A stretch of 64,000 bases of DNA, from assembly GCF_000017245.1 (NCBI RefSeq), contig NC_009655.1, forward strand, positions 1,302,001 through 1,366,000, in the 5' to 3' direction. The notes below the pieces were generated by a model. The model was not told where the DNA came from. It searched no databases and saw only the letters and a program-made list of their open reading frames with translations. Origin of the DNA: Actinobacillus succinogenes 130Z. GTDB taxonomy: Bacteria; Pseudomonadota; Gammaproteobacteria; Enterobacterales; Pasteurellaceae. Below are positions 9,694-18,623 of this stretch, piece after piece. Position 1 is the stretch's first letter. The number at the start of each line of letters is the position of its first letter. The position numbers and the translations under genes were made by a program.

Positions 9694-10827
9694 ATGAATA
9701 TTTTGAAATACTGTGTGTCTGCATTGTTAGGTTTGATTCTTCTCGCTGTTTTAGCTATTACCGTTTTTATGCATAGCAAGCCTTTCGGGCAGCACCCGTC
9801 CGGCGAACGTTTGGCGCGTATAGAACAGTCGGCGAATTATCGCGACGGTAAATTTCATAACCGGCTGCCCACGGAAGTACAAACGACGGATAAGCCTTTA
9901 TGGAAAATCTGGTACGATTTTTTATTTCAGCATGTGGAACATTTGGTGCCGAGCCGGCCTTTGCCTGTAGTGAAAACGGATTTGCAGGCGTTACCTGCGG
10001 ATAAAAATTTTATCGTATGGTTCGGGCATTCCTCTTATTTGCTTCAGTCGGACGGTACGCGGTTTTTAGTGGATCCGGTGTTGGTTTCCGGTTCGCCTTT
10101 GTCTTTCGCCAATAAAATGTTTCGGGGGACGGACGCTTATCGGCCTGCGGATATGCCGGAATTCGATTATTTGGTAATTACCCATGATCATTGGGATCAT
10201 CTGGATTATGACGCCGTCATTCAATTGCAGCCGAAAATGAAAGAGAAAGTGATAACCTCCCTTGGGGTAGGCGCGCATTTGGAATATTGGGGTTATCCGG
10301 CAGATAACATCATCGAACTGGACTGGCGGGACGAATATGTTTTAAAAACCGGCTTTAAGATGACCGCACTTCCGGCGCGTCACTTTTCCGGCAGAGGATT
10401 GCGGCGGGATAAAACCCTGTGGTCGTCTTTTATGCTGGAAACCCCGACGGAAACCGTTTATATCGGCGGCGACAGCGGTTACGATCCGATTTATCGGGAA
10501 ATCGGCGAACGCTATAACATTACCTTGGCTTTGCTGGAAAACGGTCAGTATAATCGGGATTGGGCGAATATTCATATTATGCCGGAGCAACTGGTGCAGG
10601 CCGTGAAAGAGTTACATCCGAAGCGTTTAATGACGGTACATCATTCCAAGTTCGCTTTGGGCCGCCATGACTGGCGCGCGCCGTTGCAAACGGTTTATGA
10701 GCATGCCCGCGAGGCGCATTTCAATTTGTTTACTCCGAAAATCGGCGAAGTATTTTATTTTGACGAAGACCGTGAGACGGACAGTCCGAAATTCCGGGAA
10801 AATTGGTGGAAGGACGTAGAAAAGTAG
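9694..10827 (+). CDS. MBL-fold metallo-hydrolase, membrane-anchored (RomA/NAPE-PLD-like)
   Basis: 377 residues from the ATG at 9694; the upstream ATG at 9661 overlaps the -10 box. The N-terminus (CVSALLGLILLAVLAITVF) is one hydrophobic anchor or uncleaved signal. The body is a metallo-beta-lactamase fold with the metal-binding motif THDHWDHLDYD, then GGDSGYDP and the late histidine in VHHSKFALG. It resembles the bacterial RomA / N-acyl-phosphatidylethanolamine phospholipase D-like group, whose members hydrolyse phosphodiesters; the substrate is unknown. The start carries no obvious Shine-Dalgarno. The stop is followed after 34 bp by a USS terminator that is duplicated 6 kb downstream. Confidence 0.85.
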   Translation: MNILKYCVSALLGLILLAVLAITVFMHSKPFGQHPSGERLARIEQSANYRDGKFHNRLPTEVQTTDKPLWKIWYDFLFQHVEHLVPSRPLPVVKTDLQALPADKNFIVWFGHSSYLLQSDGTRFLVDPVLVSGSPLSFANKMFRGTDAYRPADMPEFDYLVITHDHWDHLDYDAVIQLQPKMKEKVITSLGVGAHLEYWGYPADNIIELDWRDEYVLKTGFKMTALPARHFSGRGLRRDKTLWSSFMLETPTETVYIGGDSGYDPIYREIGERYNITLALLENGQYNRDWANIHIMPEQLVQAVKELHPKRLMTVHHSKFALGRHDWRAPLQTVYEHAREAHFNLFTPKIGEVFYFDEDRETDSPKFRENWWKDVEK

Positions 10828-10861
10828 GACGGAATTTATCCCGTCATACCCTTAGACGAGC

Positions 10862-10908
10862 AAAGTGCGGTGAAAAAACGACAAGAATTTTCACCGCACT
10901 TTTGCTGT
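10862..10908. terminator. USS-pair terminator, left copy of a 47-bp direct repeat
   Basis: AAAGTGCGGTGAAAA and TTTTCACCGCACTTT are inverted around CGACAAGAA. The 47 bases are identical to 16927-16973, including the loop and a GCTGT tail outside the stem. The two copies bracket the sugar-acid operon. Confidence 0.9.
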
Positions 10909-10987
10909 CACGGTTAGGGTAGATTTACCCGTTTTGATAATCACCTGTGAAGTCAGGCGAAATCTGCGGTGATCACGATAAATATTC

Positions 10988-11003
10988 TGTGATCCGGTTC
11001 ACA
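10988..11003 (+). promoter_or_regulatory. CRP-binding site of the TRAP operon
   Basis: TGTGATCCGGTTCACA matches TGTGA-N6-TCACA exactly. Its centre (10995.5) is about 60 bp upstream of the start predicted from the -10 at 11044, a class I position. It suggests cAMP-CRP activation and catabolite control. Confidence 0.75.
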
Positions 11004-11020
11004 TTATTCGTATAAGACTA

Positions 11021-11049
11021 TTTTTATGAAACCGATTTCAGACTATATT
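11021..11049 (+). promoter_or_regulatory. Predicted promoter of the TRAP/sugar-acid operon
   Basis: TTTTTA (11021-11026), 17-bp spacer, TATATT (11044-11049). The -35 is weak, in keeping with CRP dependence. Confidence 0.5.
11027..11040 (+). promoter_or_regulatory. LacI-family operator, PtxS-like
   Basis: TGAAACCGATTTCA is a near-perfect palindrome lying between the -35 and -10 boxes. It differs by one base from TGAAACCGGTTTCA, the PtxS operator of Pseudomonas as I recall it. It is the likely target of the regulator encoded at 13877-14893. Confidence 0.7.
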
Positions 11050-11096
11050 GGATTCGTCTAAAAAACGACCGCTAATTTTCTTTTATGAGGTATCTT

Positions 11097-12086
11097 ATGA
11101 AAAAAATATTCTTACTTTTAATGTCAGTTGTTCTCGCCGGTTGTAATGATTCGGGGACAGATAACCGGACGGTGAAAATTGTTGCCGCACATAATCAAAC
11201 CAATATCACCAGCCCGTACCAATCGGGTATGAATAAACTTAAAGAAGCGGCCGAAGCCGATAAGCAGTTTGAAGTGGAGGTACACGCCGGAACCATCGGT
11301 ACAAACGAAAACGAACTTGTCGAAAAATTGGTTTTAGGCGGCGCGGATATCGTGTTGGTGTCTCCGGGCTTCATGACTTCGGCAGGCATTAATGAAGTGG
11401 ATTTATTCTCTCTGTTATATCTGTTCAATGATTATAAGCACTGGGAAGCGGTAGTTGACGGTGAAATAGGTAAAAAACTGTCCGATATTATTTATGAAAA
11501 ATCAGGTAATAAATACCGCGTCATCGCATATTGGAGTGCGGCCGTCCGTCATTGGTACGGTAAAAGACCCATTAATAGTTTAGCCGATGCGAAAGGATTA
11601 AAAATCAGAACGCAGACTTCAGGCGTGGTTTCCGATTTTTGGTCGGCCGTCGGGGCTATTCCGACTTCCGTCGCTTGGGCGGAACTTTATCAGGCGTTAG
11701 CCAGTAATGTGGTGGACGGCGCCGAAAATGCTTATCCGTATCTTGTGCCGATGGAACATCACAAAACCGCAAACGGTAAATTTATTTCCGAAACCGCCCA
11801 TGATTATACCACCCGACTTCTGTTGGTAAGAGCAAGTACGTGGGATAAATTAACCGACGAACAAAAAACGGTATTGCAAAACGCGGTTCAGGAAGCGACT
11901 AAAGCGGAAAGAAACGCCATTTATACCGAAGAATCCCAGTATAAAGAGAAAGCAATCGCTGACGGCGCGGTGGTCAATACGCCGGATGTGAAACCTTTTG
12001 CCGAGATTGCGACAACTATTCAAGACAAATGGGCAAAAGACAATAACATGACGGATATTCTTGAAAAAATCAGAGCTATCCGATAA
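11097..12086 (+). CDS. TRAP transporter substrate-binding lipoprotein (DctP family)
   Basis: 329 residues from the ATG at 11097, preceded by TGAGG at good spacing; an in-frame ATG at 11085 lies upstream of that box. The signal peptide ends in a lipobox (SVVLAGC), so the mature protein is probably anchored in the membrane at Cys. The DctP/TRAP family is shown by the overall pattern, notably GLKIRTQTSG with its carboxylate-binding Arg and by GAENAYPY. It captures an organic or sugar acid in the periplasm and hands it to the DctQM permease encoded next. With the kinase and reductase downstream, the ligand is inferred to be 2-ketogluconate or a close relative. First gene of the operon. Confidence 0.92.
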   Translation: MKKIFLLLMSVVLAGCNDSGTDNRTVKIVAAHNQTNITSPYQSGMNKLKEAAEADKQFEVEVHAGTIGTNENELVEKLVLGGADIVLVSPGFMTSAGINEVDLFSLLYLFNDYKHWEAVVDGEIGKKLSDIIYEKSGNKYRVIAYWSAAVRHWYGKRPINSLADAKGLKIRTQTSGVVSDFWSAVGAIPTSVAWAELYQALASNVVDGAENAYPYLVPMEHHKTANGKFISETAHDYTTRLLLVRASTWDKLTDEQKTVLQNAVQEATKAERNAIYTEESQYKEKAIADGAVVNTPDVKPFAEIATTIQDKWAKDNNMTDILEKIRAIR

Positions 12087-12105
12087 TCGGTTGTGAGGGG
12101 CGGCT

Positions 12106-12588
12106 ATGCAAAAAATTATTAATTACATAGAAAAAGTGCAGTTAATACTGGGGGCTATATTTCTGGTTATTTTTGTTATAGCCACCCTGTTGCAGGTAAG
12201 TACGCGGTATTTGGGGATCAGCGCTACCTGGACGGAAGAACTGGCGGTTAATACTTTTATTTGGGCGATGATGCTGGGGGCGGCGGTAATGGTCAGACAA
12301 AAACAGCATTTTAGCTTCGGTTTTCTGGCATCTTATCTGTCGGACAGAAAATCCGCCTTTCTGATTATTTTTCAAAACATTATTTTAATCACATTCTGTG
12401 CATTATGTTTTGTCTACAGCAGTGAAATCACCCAAGCATTTTGGAATTCAAAGTGGGTATCTATTCCTCAGTTTAAACAAGGATACGTTTGGCTGGTTTT
12501 ACCTATTACTTTTATGACCATGATAATTTATGTGATAGAAGACTCAATTAAGCAAATTAATAAATTAATACGTGATAAAAATTCATAA
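12106..12588 (+). CDS. TRAP transporter small permease (DctQ family)
   Basis: 160 residues with four predicted membrane helices, the usual size and topology of DctQ. The segment TWTEELAVNTFIWAMMLGAA matches the family. It forms the permease with the following DctM protein, driving uptake with a sodium gradient in known systems. GAGG precedes the ATG by about 8 bases. It lies 19 bp after dctP and 10 bp before dctM. Confidence 0.9.
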   Translation: MQKIINYIEKVQLILGAIFLVIFVIATLLQVSTRYLGISATWTEELAVNTFIWAMMLGAAVMVRQKQHFSFGFLASYLSDRKSAFLIIFQNIILITFCALCFVYSSEITQAFWNSKWVSIPQFKQGYVWLVLPITFMTMIIYVIEDSIKQINKLIRDKNS

Positions 12589-12598
12589 GGAACCCGTT

Positions 12599-13870
12599 AT
12601 GACAATTTTATTTATTACCGGCTTATTTATTACATTAATCATTATCGGTATTCCTATTGCATTTTCGATTGCGATTGCCGCGCTTATCGGTATTCATATG
12701 ATTCCGGGCGTACCACCGACCATGATACCGATGAAGATGTTTTACGGTTTAAATTCCTATGTGTTGCTGGCGGTACCTTTGTTTGTTCTCACCGCCAGTA
12801 TTATGAATCAAGGTAATATTTCACGTAAACTGATTAACTTTTCTTTAGGAATAGTCGGGCGTTGTCCGGGCGGATTAGGGCATGCAAACGTTATGGTATC
12901 GATGTTGTTCGCCGGCGTAAGCGGTTCGTCTCAAGCCGATACCGCCGGCATGGGGAAAATTTTAATTCCCCAGATGATCGAACGCGGTTACAGTAAGGAA
13001 ATGGCGGTGGGCGTCACGGCGGCGTCCTCGACAATCGGTAGTATTATTCCGCCTAGTATTACTATGGTAATTTACGGCGGTCTGACCAATACGTCCGTAG
13101 GTAAATTGTTTATAGGCGGTATTATTCCGGGACTTACTATCGGTATCGGTATGATGCTCTTTATTTACTATGTGGCCGTTAAACAACATTTACCGAAAGA
13201 AGAAAAATTACCGTTGAAATTGTTCTTACGATTATTTAAAGATTCTCTGCCCGCATTGTTCACACCGTTAATCATTATCGGCGGTATCGTTTTCGGTATT
13301 TTCACACCGACGGAAGCGGCGGCGTTTTCCGCCATTTATGCTTATTTTGTCAGCGTTTATTACTACAAAACGATCACCTTCGGAGATTTACCGGTTATTC
13401 TGGTCGATACCTTAAAATTAAGCTGTTTATCGCTGTTTGCATTAGCGGCCGCTTCGGCATTAGGCGAATTTTTAGGTTATTTCAAAATCAATGCGATGGT
13501 GGTGGATTTCTTTAACGGTATAGGCGGAAGCCGATATATATTTTTAGGGTTAGTGGTGTTGTTCTTTTTGTTCGTCGGAACCTTTATGGACGCCATTCCG
13601 GCAATGGTTTTATTTGTACCGGTGATTTATCCCGTCGCACAGTCCATGGGGATTGATTCCGTCCAATTAGGTATCCTGGTGATAGTGACATTGTCGATAG
13701 GTTTAGTCACTCCGCCCTACGGTTTATGTTTGTTGATCGCCAGTGTGATCGGCGAATTGCCTATCGATAGATCCTTTAAAGCCGTAATGCCCTATATCAT
13801 GATTATTTTGCTGACATTGTCATTAATCGTTTTTGTGCCGCAAATTTTACTGTCCGAGACTTTACTTTAA
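12599..13870 (+). CDS. TRAP transporter large permease (DctM family)
   Basis: 423 residues from the ATG at 12599, chosen because AAGGA precedes it; the longer ORF from 12572 overlaps dctQ by 17 bp. About twelve membrane segments. DctM hallmarks are present: AVPLFVLTASIMNQG, GGLGHANVMVSMLFAGVSGS, SIIPPSITMVIYG and TPTEAAA. It is the transport subunit of the TRAP system. The stop is 6 bp from the regulator gene, so the operon continues. Substrate cannot be read from the permease itself. Confidence 0.93.
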   Translation: MTILFITGLFITLIIIGIPIAFSIAIAALIGIHMIPGVPPTMIPMKMFYGLNSYVLLAVPLFVLTASIMNQGNISRKLINFSLGIVGRCPGGLGHANVMVSMLFAGVSGSSQADTAGMGKILIPQMIERGYSKEMAVGVTAASSTIGSIIPPSITMVIYGGLTNTSVGKLFIGGIIPGLTIGIGMMLFIYYVAVKQHLPKEEKLPLKLFLRLFKDSLPALFTPLIIIGGIVFGIFTPTEAAAFSAIYAYFVSVYYYKTITFGDLPVILVDTLKLSCLSLFALAAASALGEFLGYFKINAMVVDFFNGIGGSRYIFLGLVVLFFLFVGTFMDAIPAMVLFVPVIYPVAQSMGIDSVQLGILVIVTLSIGLVTPPYGLCLLIASVIGELPIDRSFKAVMPYIMIILLTLSLIVFVPQILLSETLL

Positions 13871-13876
13871 AACGAC

Positions 13877-14893
13877 ATGCGAGAAAAACATAAAAAAGCG
13901 TCTATTAACGATGTCGCTAAGCTGGCTAAGGTGGGTAAAGCAAGCGTATCAAGATATTTAAACGGTAAGTTCGATATTTTGTCGGATGAAATTCAAACCC
14001 GTATAAAATCCGCAATAACGGAACTTGGTTACCAACCCAGTTTAATGGCAAGAAGCATCAAAAAAGGCAATTCCAAACTGATTGCCTTAATTGTCGCCGA
14101 TATTACCAATGCATACTCTATTGAAGTGATGCAGGGTATTGAATATGCCTGCCGGAAAAACGGATATACGTTGCTGGTTTTCAATGCGGGTAATGATGTC
14201 AACCTCGAGGAAGATATTTTATCCAGCTTAATCGGTTATCAAGTCGAGGGCGCGATTGTCCATACTACGGCGTCACATTATAACGACTTTATTAAATTTC
14301 CTTTTCCTTTAGTATTTTTAGATCGAAAAATCGATAATTTTAAAGCGGATATTGTCGGACTTGATAATACCCGGGCAATGGATGAAATAATGTCTCACCT
14401 TTATTCGCAGGGGTTCGAACGTTTTTTATTTATTACCGAACCGATAGGTGATCTTCTCTCAAGAAAGGAAAGGGCGGTCGGTTTTTGGCGTAAAATCGAA
14501 ATGAACGAAACGGTAACCGGTGAGTTATTTGAAATAACCGATGAACCGGAATTAGAGAATTGCGTATGCCGTTTTATGCGATCTTCTCCAACCGCTCCCA
14601 AAGCAATTATTACGGCCAACAGCTCCGTCACGCTTACTGTGTCCCAAACATTAAGACGGTTAAATGTCGTTTGGGGAAAAGATGTAGGATTAGTGGGGGT
14701 TGATGATCCTAAATGGACTGAAATTGCAGGTGTTGGGATCAGCGCGTTAAGACAACCGACTTTTGAACTGGGGCGGACCGCATTTCAATTATTGTATGAA
14801 CGGTTACATAACCCTAACCATCACATAAAAGAGATTTATTATTCCGGTGAATTGATTATTCGTAAATCAACTTCTTATCTGCAAGGAAAATAA
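13877..14893 (+). CDS. LacI-family transcriptional regulator (PtxS-like)
   Basis: 338 residues. The N-terminal helix-turn-helix (SINDVAKLAKVGKASVSRYL, residues 9-28) and hinge are typical LacI, followed by a periplasmic-binding-protein-like effector domain (IALIVADITNAYSIEVMQGI). From memory this resembles Pseudomonas PtxS, repressor of the 2-ketogluconate (kgu) operon, more than KdgR. The operator-like palindrome at 11027-11040 in the operon promoter fits autoregulated repression relieved by the imported acid or a derivative. It sits between the transporter and the enzymes and overlaps the kinase start by one base (TAATG). Effector not proven. Confidence 0.88.
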   Translation: MREKHKKASINDVAKLAKVGKASVSRYLNGKFDILSDEIQTRIKSAITELGYQPSLMARSIKKGNSKLIALIVADITNAYSIEVMQGIEYACRKNGYTLLVFNAGNDVNLEEDILSSLIGYQVEGAIVHTTASHYNDFIKFPFPLVFLDRKIDNFKADIVGLDNTRAMDEIMSHLYSQGFERFLFITEPIGDLLSRKERAVGFWRKIEMNETVTGELFEITDEPELENCVCRFMRSSPTAPKAIITANSSVTLTVSQTLRRLNVVWGKDVGLVGVDDPKWTEIAGVGISALRQPTFELGRTAFQLLYERLHNPNHHIKEIYYSGELIIRKSTSYLQGK

Positions 14894-15837
14894 TGATGGA
14901 AAATGAAATTGATGTGATCACTTACGGCGAAGCGATGGCAATGTTTGTCGCCGAAGAATACGGAAAGTTGGAAAACATTTCGTTATTTAGTAAAAGAGCC
15001 GCCGGAGCGGAATTAAATGTTGCAACGGGATTGGCCCGGTTAGGTTTGTCCGTTACCTGGATGAGCAGAGTAGGCAACGACTCTTTCGGTCGTTTTATTC
15101 TGCAATATTTAGATAAAGAAAACATCAATTCCGAATTGGTTTCTATAGACGATTTTCACCCTACGGGATTTCAATTAAAAGAAAAAGCCCAAAACGGTGA
15201 AGATCCTAAGGTGGAATATTTTAGAAAAGGTTCGGCGGCAAGTTATATGTCTGTTGATGATGTGGTATCTTCGGTATTTGAAAAAGCGCGTCATCTCCAT
15301 TTAACCGGCGTGGCCGCGGCGCTTTCCGAGTCGTCCTATGCGCTTTCTTGTTATTTGACGGATTTCATGCGAAGCAAAAAGAAAACGATTTCTTTTGATC
15401 CCAATTTAAGACCCTCTTTATGGCGGGACGAAAAGGTTATGCGGGAAAAAATCAACCGTCTTGCCGTAAAATCGGATTGGTTTTTACCCGGTATTCAAGA
15501 AGGCCGTATTTTAACCGGGCTGTATTCGGCGGAGGAAATCGCCGATTTTTATCTTGAACAAGGCGTAGGGCTCGTCGTCATTAAACTTGGTACCGAAGGG
15601 GCTTATTTCAAAGATCGGCAGGGTTATCAAAAAATCGTTGCGCCGTTTAAAGTAGAACAGGTGGTCGATACGGTCGGCGCGGGAGACGGCTTTGCGGTCG
15701 GGGTCATTAGTGCGTTTTTAGAAGGTAAAACGCCGGAACATGCGGTCCTTCGGGGAAACAAAATCGGTTCGCTGGTTATTCAAGTTTCCGGCGATAATGA
15801 AGGTTTACCGACTCAAATCGAACTGGGAAATTATTAG
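14893..15837 (+). CDS. PfkB-family sugar-acid kinase (2-ketogluconate kinase KguK or KDG kinase KdgK type)
   Basis: 314 residues, ribokinase/PfkB fold. The N-terminal GEAMAMFVAEEYGKL and SKRAAGAELNVATGLARLG segments and the anion-hole motif with catalytic Asp265 (DTVGAGDGFAVG) are clear. Annotation pipelines will probably call it 2-dehydro-3-deoxygluconokinase. The neighbouring reductase and the lack of a KDPG aldolase gene favour a 2-ketogluconate kinase giving 2-keto-6-phosphogluconate, as in the Pseudomonas kgu pathway. Two in-frame ATGs at the start (14893 and 14896); the first forms a TAATG overlap with the regulator gene, indicating translational coupling. Confidence 0.88.
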   Translation: MMENEIDVITYGEAMAMFVAEEYGKLENISLFSKRAAGAELNVATGLARLGLSVTWMSRVGNDSFGRFILQYLDKENINSELVSIDDFHPTGFQLKEKAQNGEDPKVEYFRKGSAASYMSVDDVVSSVFEKARHLHLTGVAAALSESSYALSCYLTDFMRSKKKTISFDPNLRPSLWRDEKVMREKINRLAVKSDWFLPGIQEGRILTGLYSAEEIADFYLEQGVGLVVIKLGTEGAYFKDRQGYQKIVAPFKVEQVVDTVGAGDGFAVGVISAFLEGKTPEHAVLRGNKIGSLVIQVSGDNEGLPTQIELGNY

Positions 15838-15846
15838 GGTTTATGT

Positions 15847-16821
15847 ATGAAAAAAAATATTCTGGTTTATAAAAAGATTCCGGCTGATCAACTGGTTCGT
15901 TTGCAACGCGAGTTTAATGTATTTTATTTCGATGGCATTGATGAATATAACAGACAAGACGTGTTTGAAAAATTAAAAATATGTGAAGGTATGCTCGGTT
16001 CAAGTGCAAGTTTTAAGGGGGATGCGCTTGATTCGGCAGTTCGTTTAAAGGCCGTTTCCACCATATCGGTCGGTTATGATAATTTTAATGTCGCCTCGTT
16101 AACGCAACGTAATATCCGCTTGATGCATACTCCCGATGTATTAACCGATACGACGGCGGACACAATTTTTATGTTGATTTTAATGACGGCAAGAAGAGCG
16201 GTGGAATTGTCCGATTTTATTCGTAATAAACAATGGCATAAAAGTATCGGCAGTGAATATTACGGCACGGACGTTCACCATAAAACGCTCGGAATCTTAG
16301 GAATGGGACGCATCGGGCAGGCTGTGGCGAAACGCGCCTTTTGCGGGTTTGATATGACGATACTCTATCATTCGTCTTCACGTAAAACGGAGGTGGAATC
16401 TTTATACCGGGCGACATATTGCGAATTGGATGAATTATTGAAAAAATCGGATTTTGTCTGCATTACCTTACCATTAAATAAAAACACCGAAAAATTAATT
16501 TCAAAAGAAAAATTACGGTTAATGAAGCCGACCGCCATTTTAGTTAACGGCGGCAGAGGTAAAATTGTCGATGAAAACGCATTAACCGAAGCATTAAAAA
16601 ATAAAACTATTCGTGCCGCCGGACTTGATGTTTTTGAGGTTGAACCGTTACCTTTAAATTCCGAATTATTAGATTTGCCTAATGCGGTTTTATTACCTCA
16701 TATAGGTTCGGCGACAGAAGAGACAAGACATAATATGGTCGCTTGTGCGGTAGATAATTTAATCGCGGCATTAAAGCCGGAAAAACCCGAAAAGAATTTG
16801 GTTAATACGGAAGTGGATTGA
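15847..16821 (+). CDS. D-2-hydroxyacid dehydrogenase, GhrB/KguD-type (2-keto(6-phospho)gluconate reductase)
   Basis: 324 residues, closely similar along its length to E. coli GhrB (ISVGYDNF, YGTDVHHKTLGI and PHIGSATEETR are nearly the same). The Rossmann motif is GILGMGRIGQA (149-159); catalytic residues expected in the family are Arg237 (GGRG), Glu266 (VFEVEPL) and His285 (PHIGSAT). GhrB reduces 2-ketogluconate to gluconate; Pseudomonas KguD reduces 2-keto-6-phosphogluconate to 6-phosphogluconate. Since a kinase precedes it by 9 bp, the KguD route into the pentose-phosphate or Entner-Doudoroff pathway is the better guess. Last gene of the operon; the right copy of the 47-bp terminator follows. 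Confidence 0.9.
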   Translation: MKKNILVYKKIPADQLVRLQREFNVFYFDGIDEYNRQDVFEKLKICEGMLGSSASFKGDALDSAVRLKAVSTISVGYDNFNVASLTQRNIRLMHTPDVLTDTTADTIFMLILMTARRAVELSDFIRNKQWHKSIGSEYYGTDVHHKTLGILGMGRIGQAVAKRAFCGFDMTILYHSSSRKTEVESLYRATYCELDELLKKSDFVCITLPLNKNTEKLISKEKLRLMKPTAILVNGGRGKIVDENALTEALKNKTIRAAGLDVFEVEPLPLNSELLDLPNAVLLPHIGSATEETRHNMVACAVDNLIAALKPEKPEKNLVNTEVD

Positions 16822-16926
16822 GGATGTTTTAGCTTGTGACAGCGAATAGGCGAATTATGTTTATTATGCAATCAATCGCTGCAACATCAAATGCAGCGGG
16901 ATAATAGTAAAATATCAGAGAATGAA

Positions 16927-16973
16927 AAAGTGCGGTGAAAAAACGACAAGAATTTTCACCGCACTTTTGCTGT
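16927..16973. terminator. USS-pair terminator, right copy of the 47-bp direct repeat
   Basis: Identical over 47 bases to 10862-10908. It sits between the converging ghrB-like and DUF711 genes and can serve both. Confidence 0.9.
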
Positions 16974-16985
16974 AACCGATGATAA

Positions 16986-18341
16986 TCAGTTCTTCATGGA
17001 TTGTACCGGAGCGGGAATGCGGCCGCCCCGATTGACGAATATTTCGCAGGAACCTTCTTTTACCGGCATAATCGGAGCGTAACCGAGCAAGCCGCCGAAT
17101 TCAACGCTTTCCCCCACGTCTTTACCGGTGACGGGGATAATGCGTACGGCTGTGGTTTTGCCGTTGATCATACCGATTGCCGCTTCGTCCGCAATAATAC
17201 CGGAAAGCGTATGTGCCGGCGTTTTGCCCGGCACGGCGATCATATCCAGTCCCACGGAGCACACCGCCGTCATGGCTTCCAGTTTATCCAGCGTGAGAAT
17301 ACCGCTTTCCGCGGCGGCGATCATGCCTTCGTCTTCGGAAACGGGAATGAATGCGCCGCTTAATCCGCCCACGGAACCGGATGCCATCATACCGCCTTTT
17401 TTTACGGCGTCATTTAATAACGCAAGAGCGGCGGTGGTACCGTGCGTGCCGCAAACGGTCAGCCCCATAGTTTCTAAAATGCGGGCTACGGAATCGCCGA
17501 TAGCCGGCGTCGGGGCGAGAGATAAATCCAGAATACCGAAGGGAATATTCAGCATTTTTGCCGCTTCCTGACCGATTAATTCGCCTACGCGGGTGATTTT
17601 GAAGGCGGTTTTTTTCACCACTTCCGCCACTTCTGTCAATGTGTCGGCATGGGAATTCGCCAGCGCTTCTTTTACCACGCCGGGACCGGACACACCTACG
17701 TTAATTACCGCGTCCGCTTCGCCGGCACCGTGGAATGCGCCCGCCATAAACGGATTGTCTTCCACCGCATTGCAGAACACCACGATTTTGGCGCAACCGA
17801 ATCCTTCCGGCGTGATGTCGGCGGTGCGTTTAATGGTTTCACCTGCCAGTTTTACCGCGTCCATATTAATACCCGCACGGGTGGAGCCGATATTAATGGA
17901 GCTGCATACGATGTCTGTGGTTTTCATGGCTTCCGGAATGGAACGGATTAACACCTCGTCGGAAGGCGACATACCTTTCTGCACCAGTGCGGAAAAACCG
18001 CCGATAAAGGATACGCCGATAGCTTTTGCCGCGCGATCCAGCGTTTGGGCGACGGATACATAAGAATCCGCTTTAGTCGCCGCCGCAATTTGCGCGATAG
18101 GCGTGACGGAAATCCGTTGATTGACAATGGGTACGCCGTATTTGGCGGAAAGGATGTTGGCGGTTTCAACCAGATCTTTACCGACGGTAGTGATTTTTCG
18201 GTAAATATTTCGATTTAATTCGTCAATATCGCAACTGATACAGTCGTGCAGATCGATCCCGACGGTAATGGTTCGTACGTCGAAATTTTGATCCGCCACC
18301 ATACGGATGGTTTCGAGAATTTCATTGGATTGAATACTCAT
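16986..18341 (-). CDS. DUF711 / UPF0210 (PFL) family protein
   Basis: 451 residues, soluble and rich in small residues. I recognise the UPF0210/DUF711 family (segments VRTITVGIDLHDC, GGFSALVQKGMSPSDEVLI and GMMASGSVGGLSGAFIPVSEDEGMI, the last quoted only in part by family recall). Members have a fold related to pyruvate formate-lyase-like barrels, hence the informal name PFL, but carry no glycyl-radical motif and no biochemical role is established. The gene is 9 bp downstream of the ACT-domain gene on the same strand, a pairing conserved across many bacteria, which suggests a ligand-sensing partner. Confidence 0.9.
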   Translation of the reverse strand: MSIQSNEILETIRMVADQNFDVRTITVGIDLHDCISCDIDELNRNIYRKITTVGKDLVETANILSAKYGVPIVNQRISVTPIAQIAAATKADSYVSVAQTLDRAAKAIGVSFIGGFSALVQKGMSPSDEVLIRSIPEAMKTTDIVCSSINIGSTRAGINMDAVKLAGETIKRTADITPEGFGCAKIVVFCNAVEDNPFMAGAFHGAGEADAVINVGVSGPGVVKEALANSHADTLTEVAEVVKKTAFKITRVGELIGQEAAKMLNIPFGILDLSLAPTPAIGDSVARILETMGLTVCGTHGTTAALALLNDAVKKGGMMASGSVGGLSGAFIPVSEDEGMIAAAESGILTLDKLEAMTAVCSVGLDMIAVPGKTPAHTLSGIIADEAAIGMINGKTTAVRIIPVTGKDVGESVEFGGLLGYAPIMPVKEGSCEIFVNRGGRIPAPVQSMKN

Positions 18342-18350
18342 TTTTTACCT

Positions 18351-18623
18351 CTAAATGCGGTGCATGGCGCTGAAGATTTCTTCATTCTGCAGACGAATGT
18401 CAAGTGCGAGATTTTTACTTTCCCGGGTGAATATTTCCGCCAGTTCGGAAAAGGATTTCGGACATTTCGCCGTATCCGCCAGAATAATCATAGTGAAATA
18501 ATCGTCCATTAACTGTTGACTGATGTTCATGATGTTGATTCGGTTTTCCGCCAGAATCTTTGCAACATCGTAAACGATACCGATGCGGTCTTTACCGATC
18601 ACCGTAATCACTGAATTTGACAT
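18351..18623 (-). CDS. ACT-domain protein, UPF0237 family
   Basis: 90 residues forming a single ACT domain (VITVIGKDRIGIVYDVAKIL, then INIMNISQQLMDDYFTM). ACT domains bind amino acids or other small ligands as dimers; the single-domain UPF0237 proteins have no proven function. It is the first gene of a two-gene operon with the DUF711 gene. An AAGGATATTATC Shine-Dalgarno region precedes the ATG. Confidence 0.9.
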   Translation of the reverse strand: MSNSVITVIGKDRIGIVYDVAKILAENRINIMNISQQLMDDYFTMIILADTAKCPKSFSELAEIFTRESKNLALDIRLQNEEIFSAMHRI

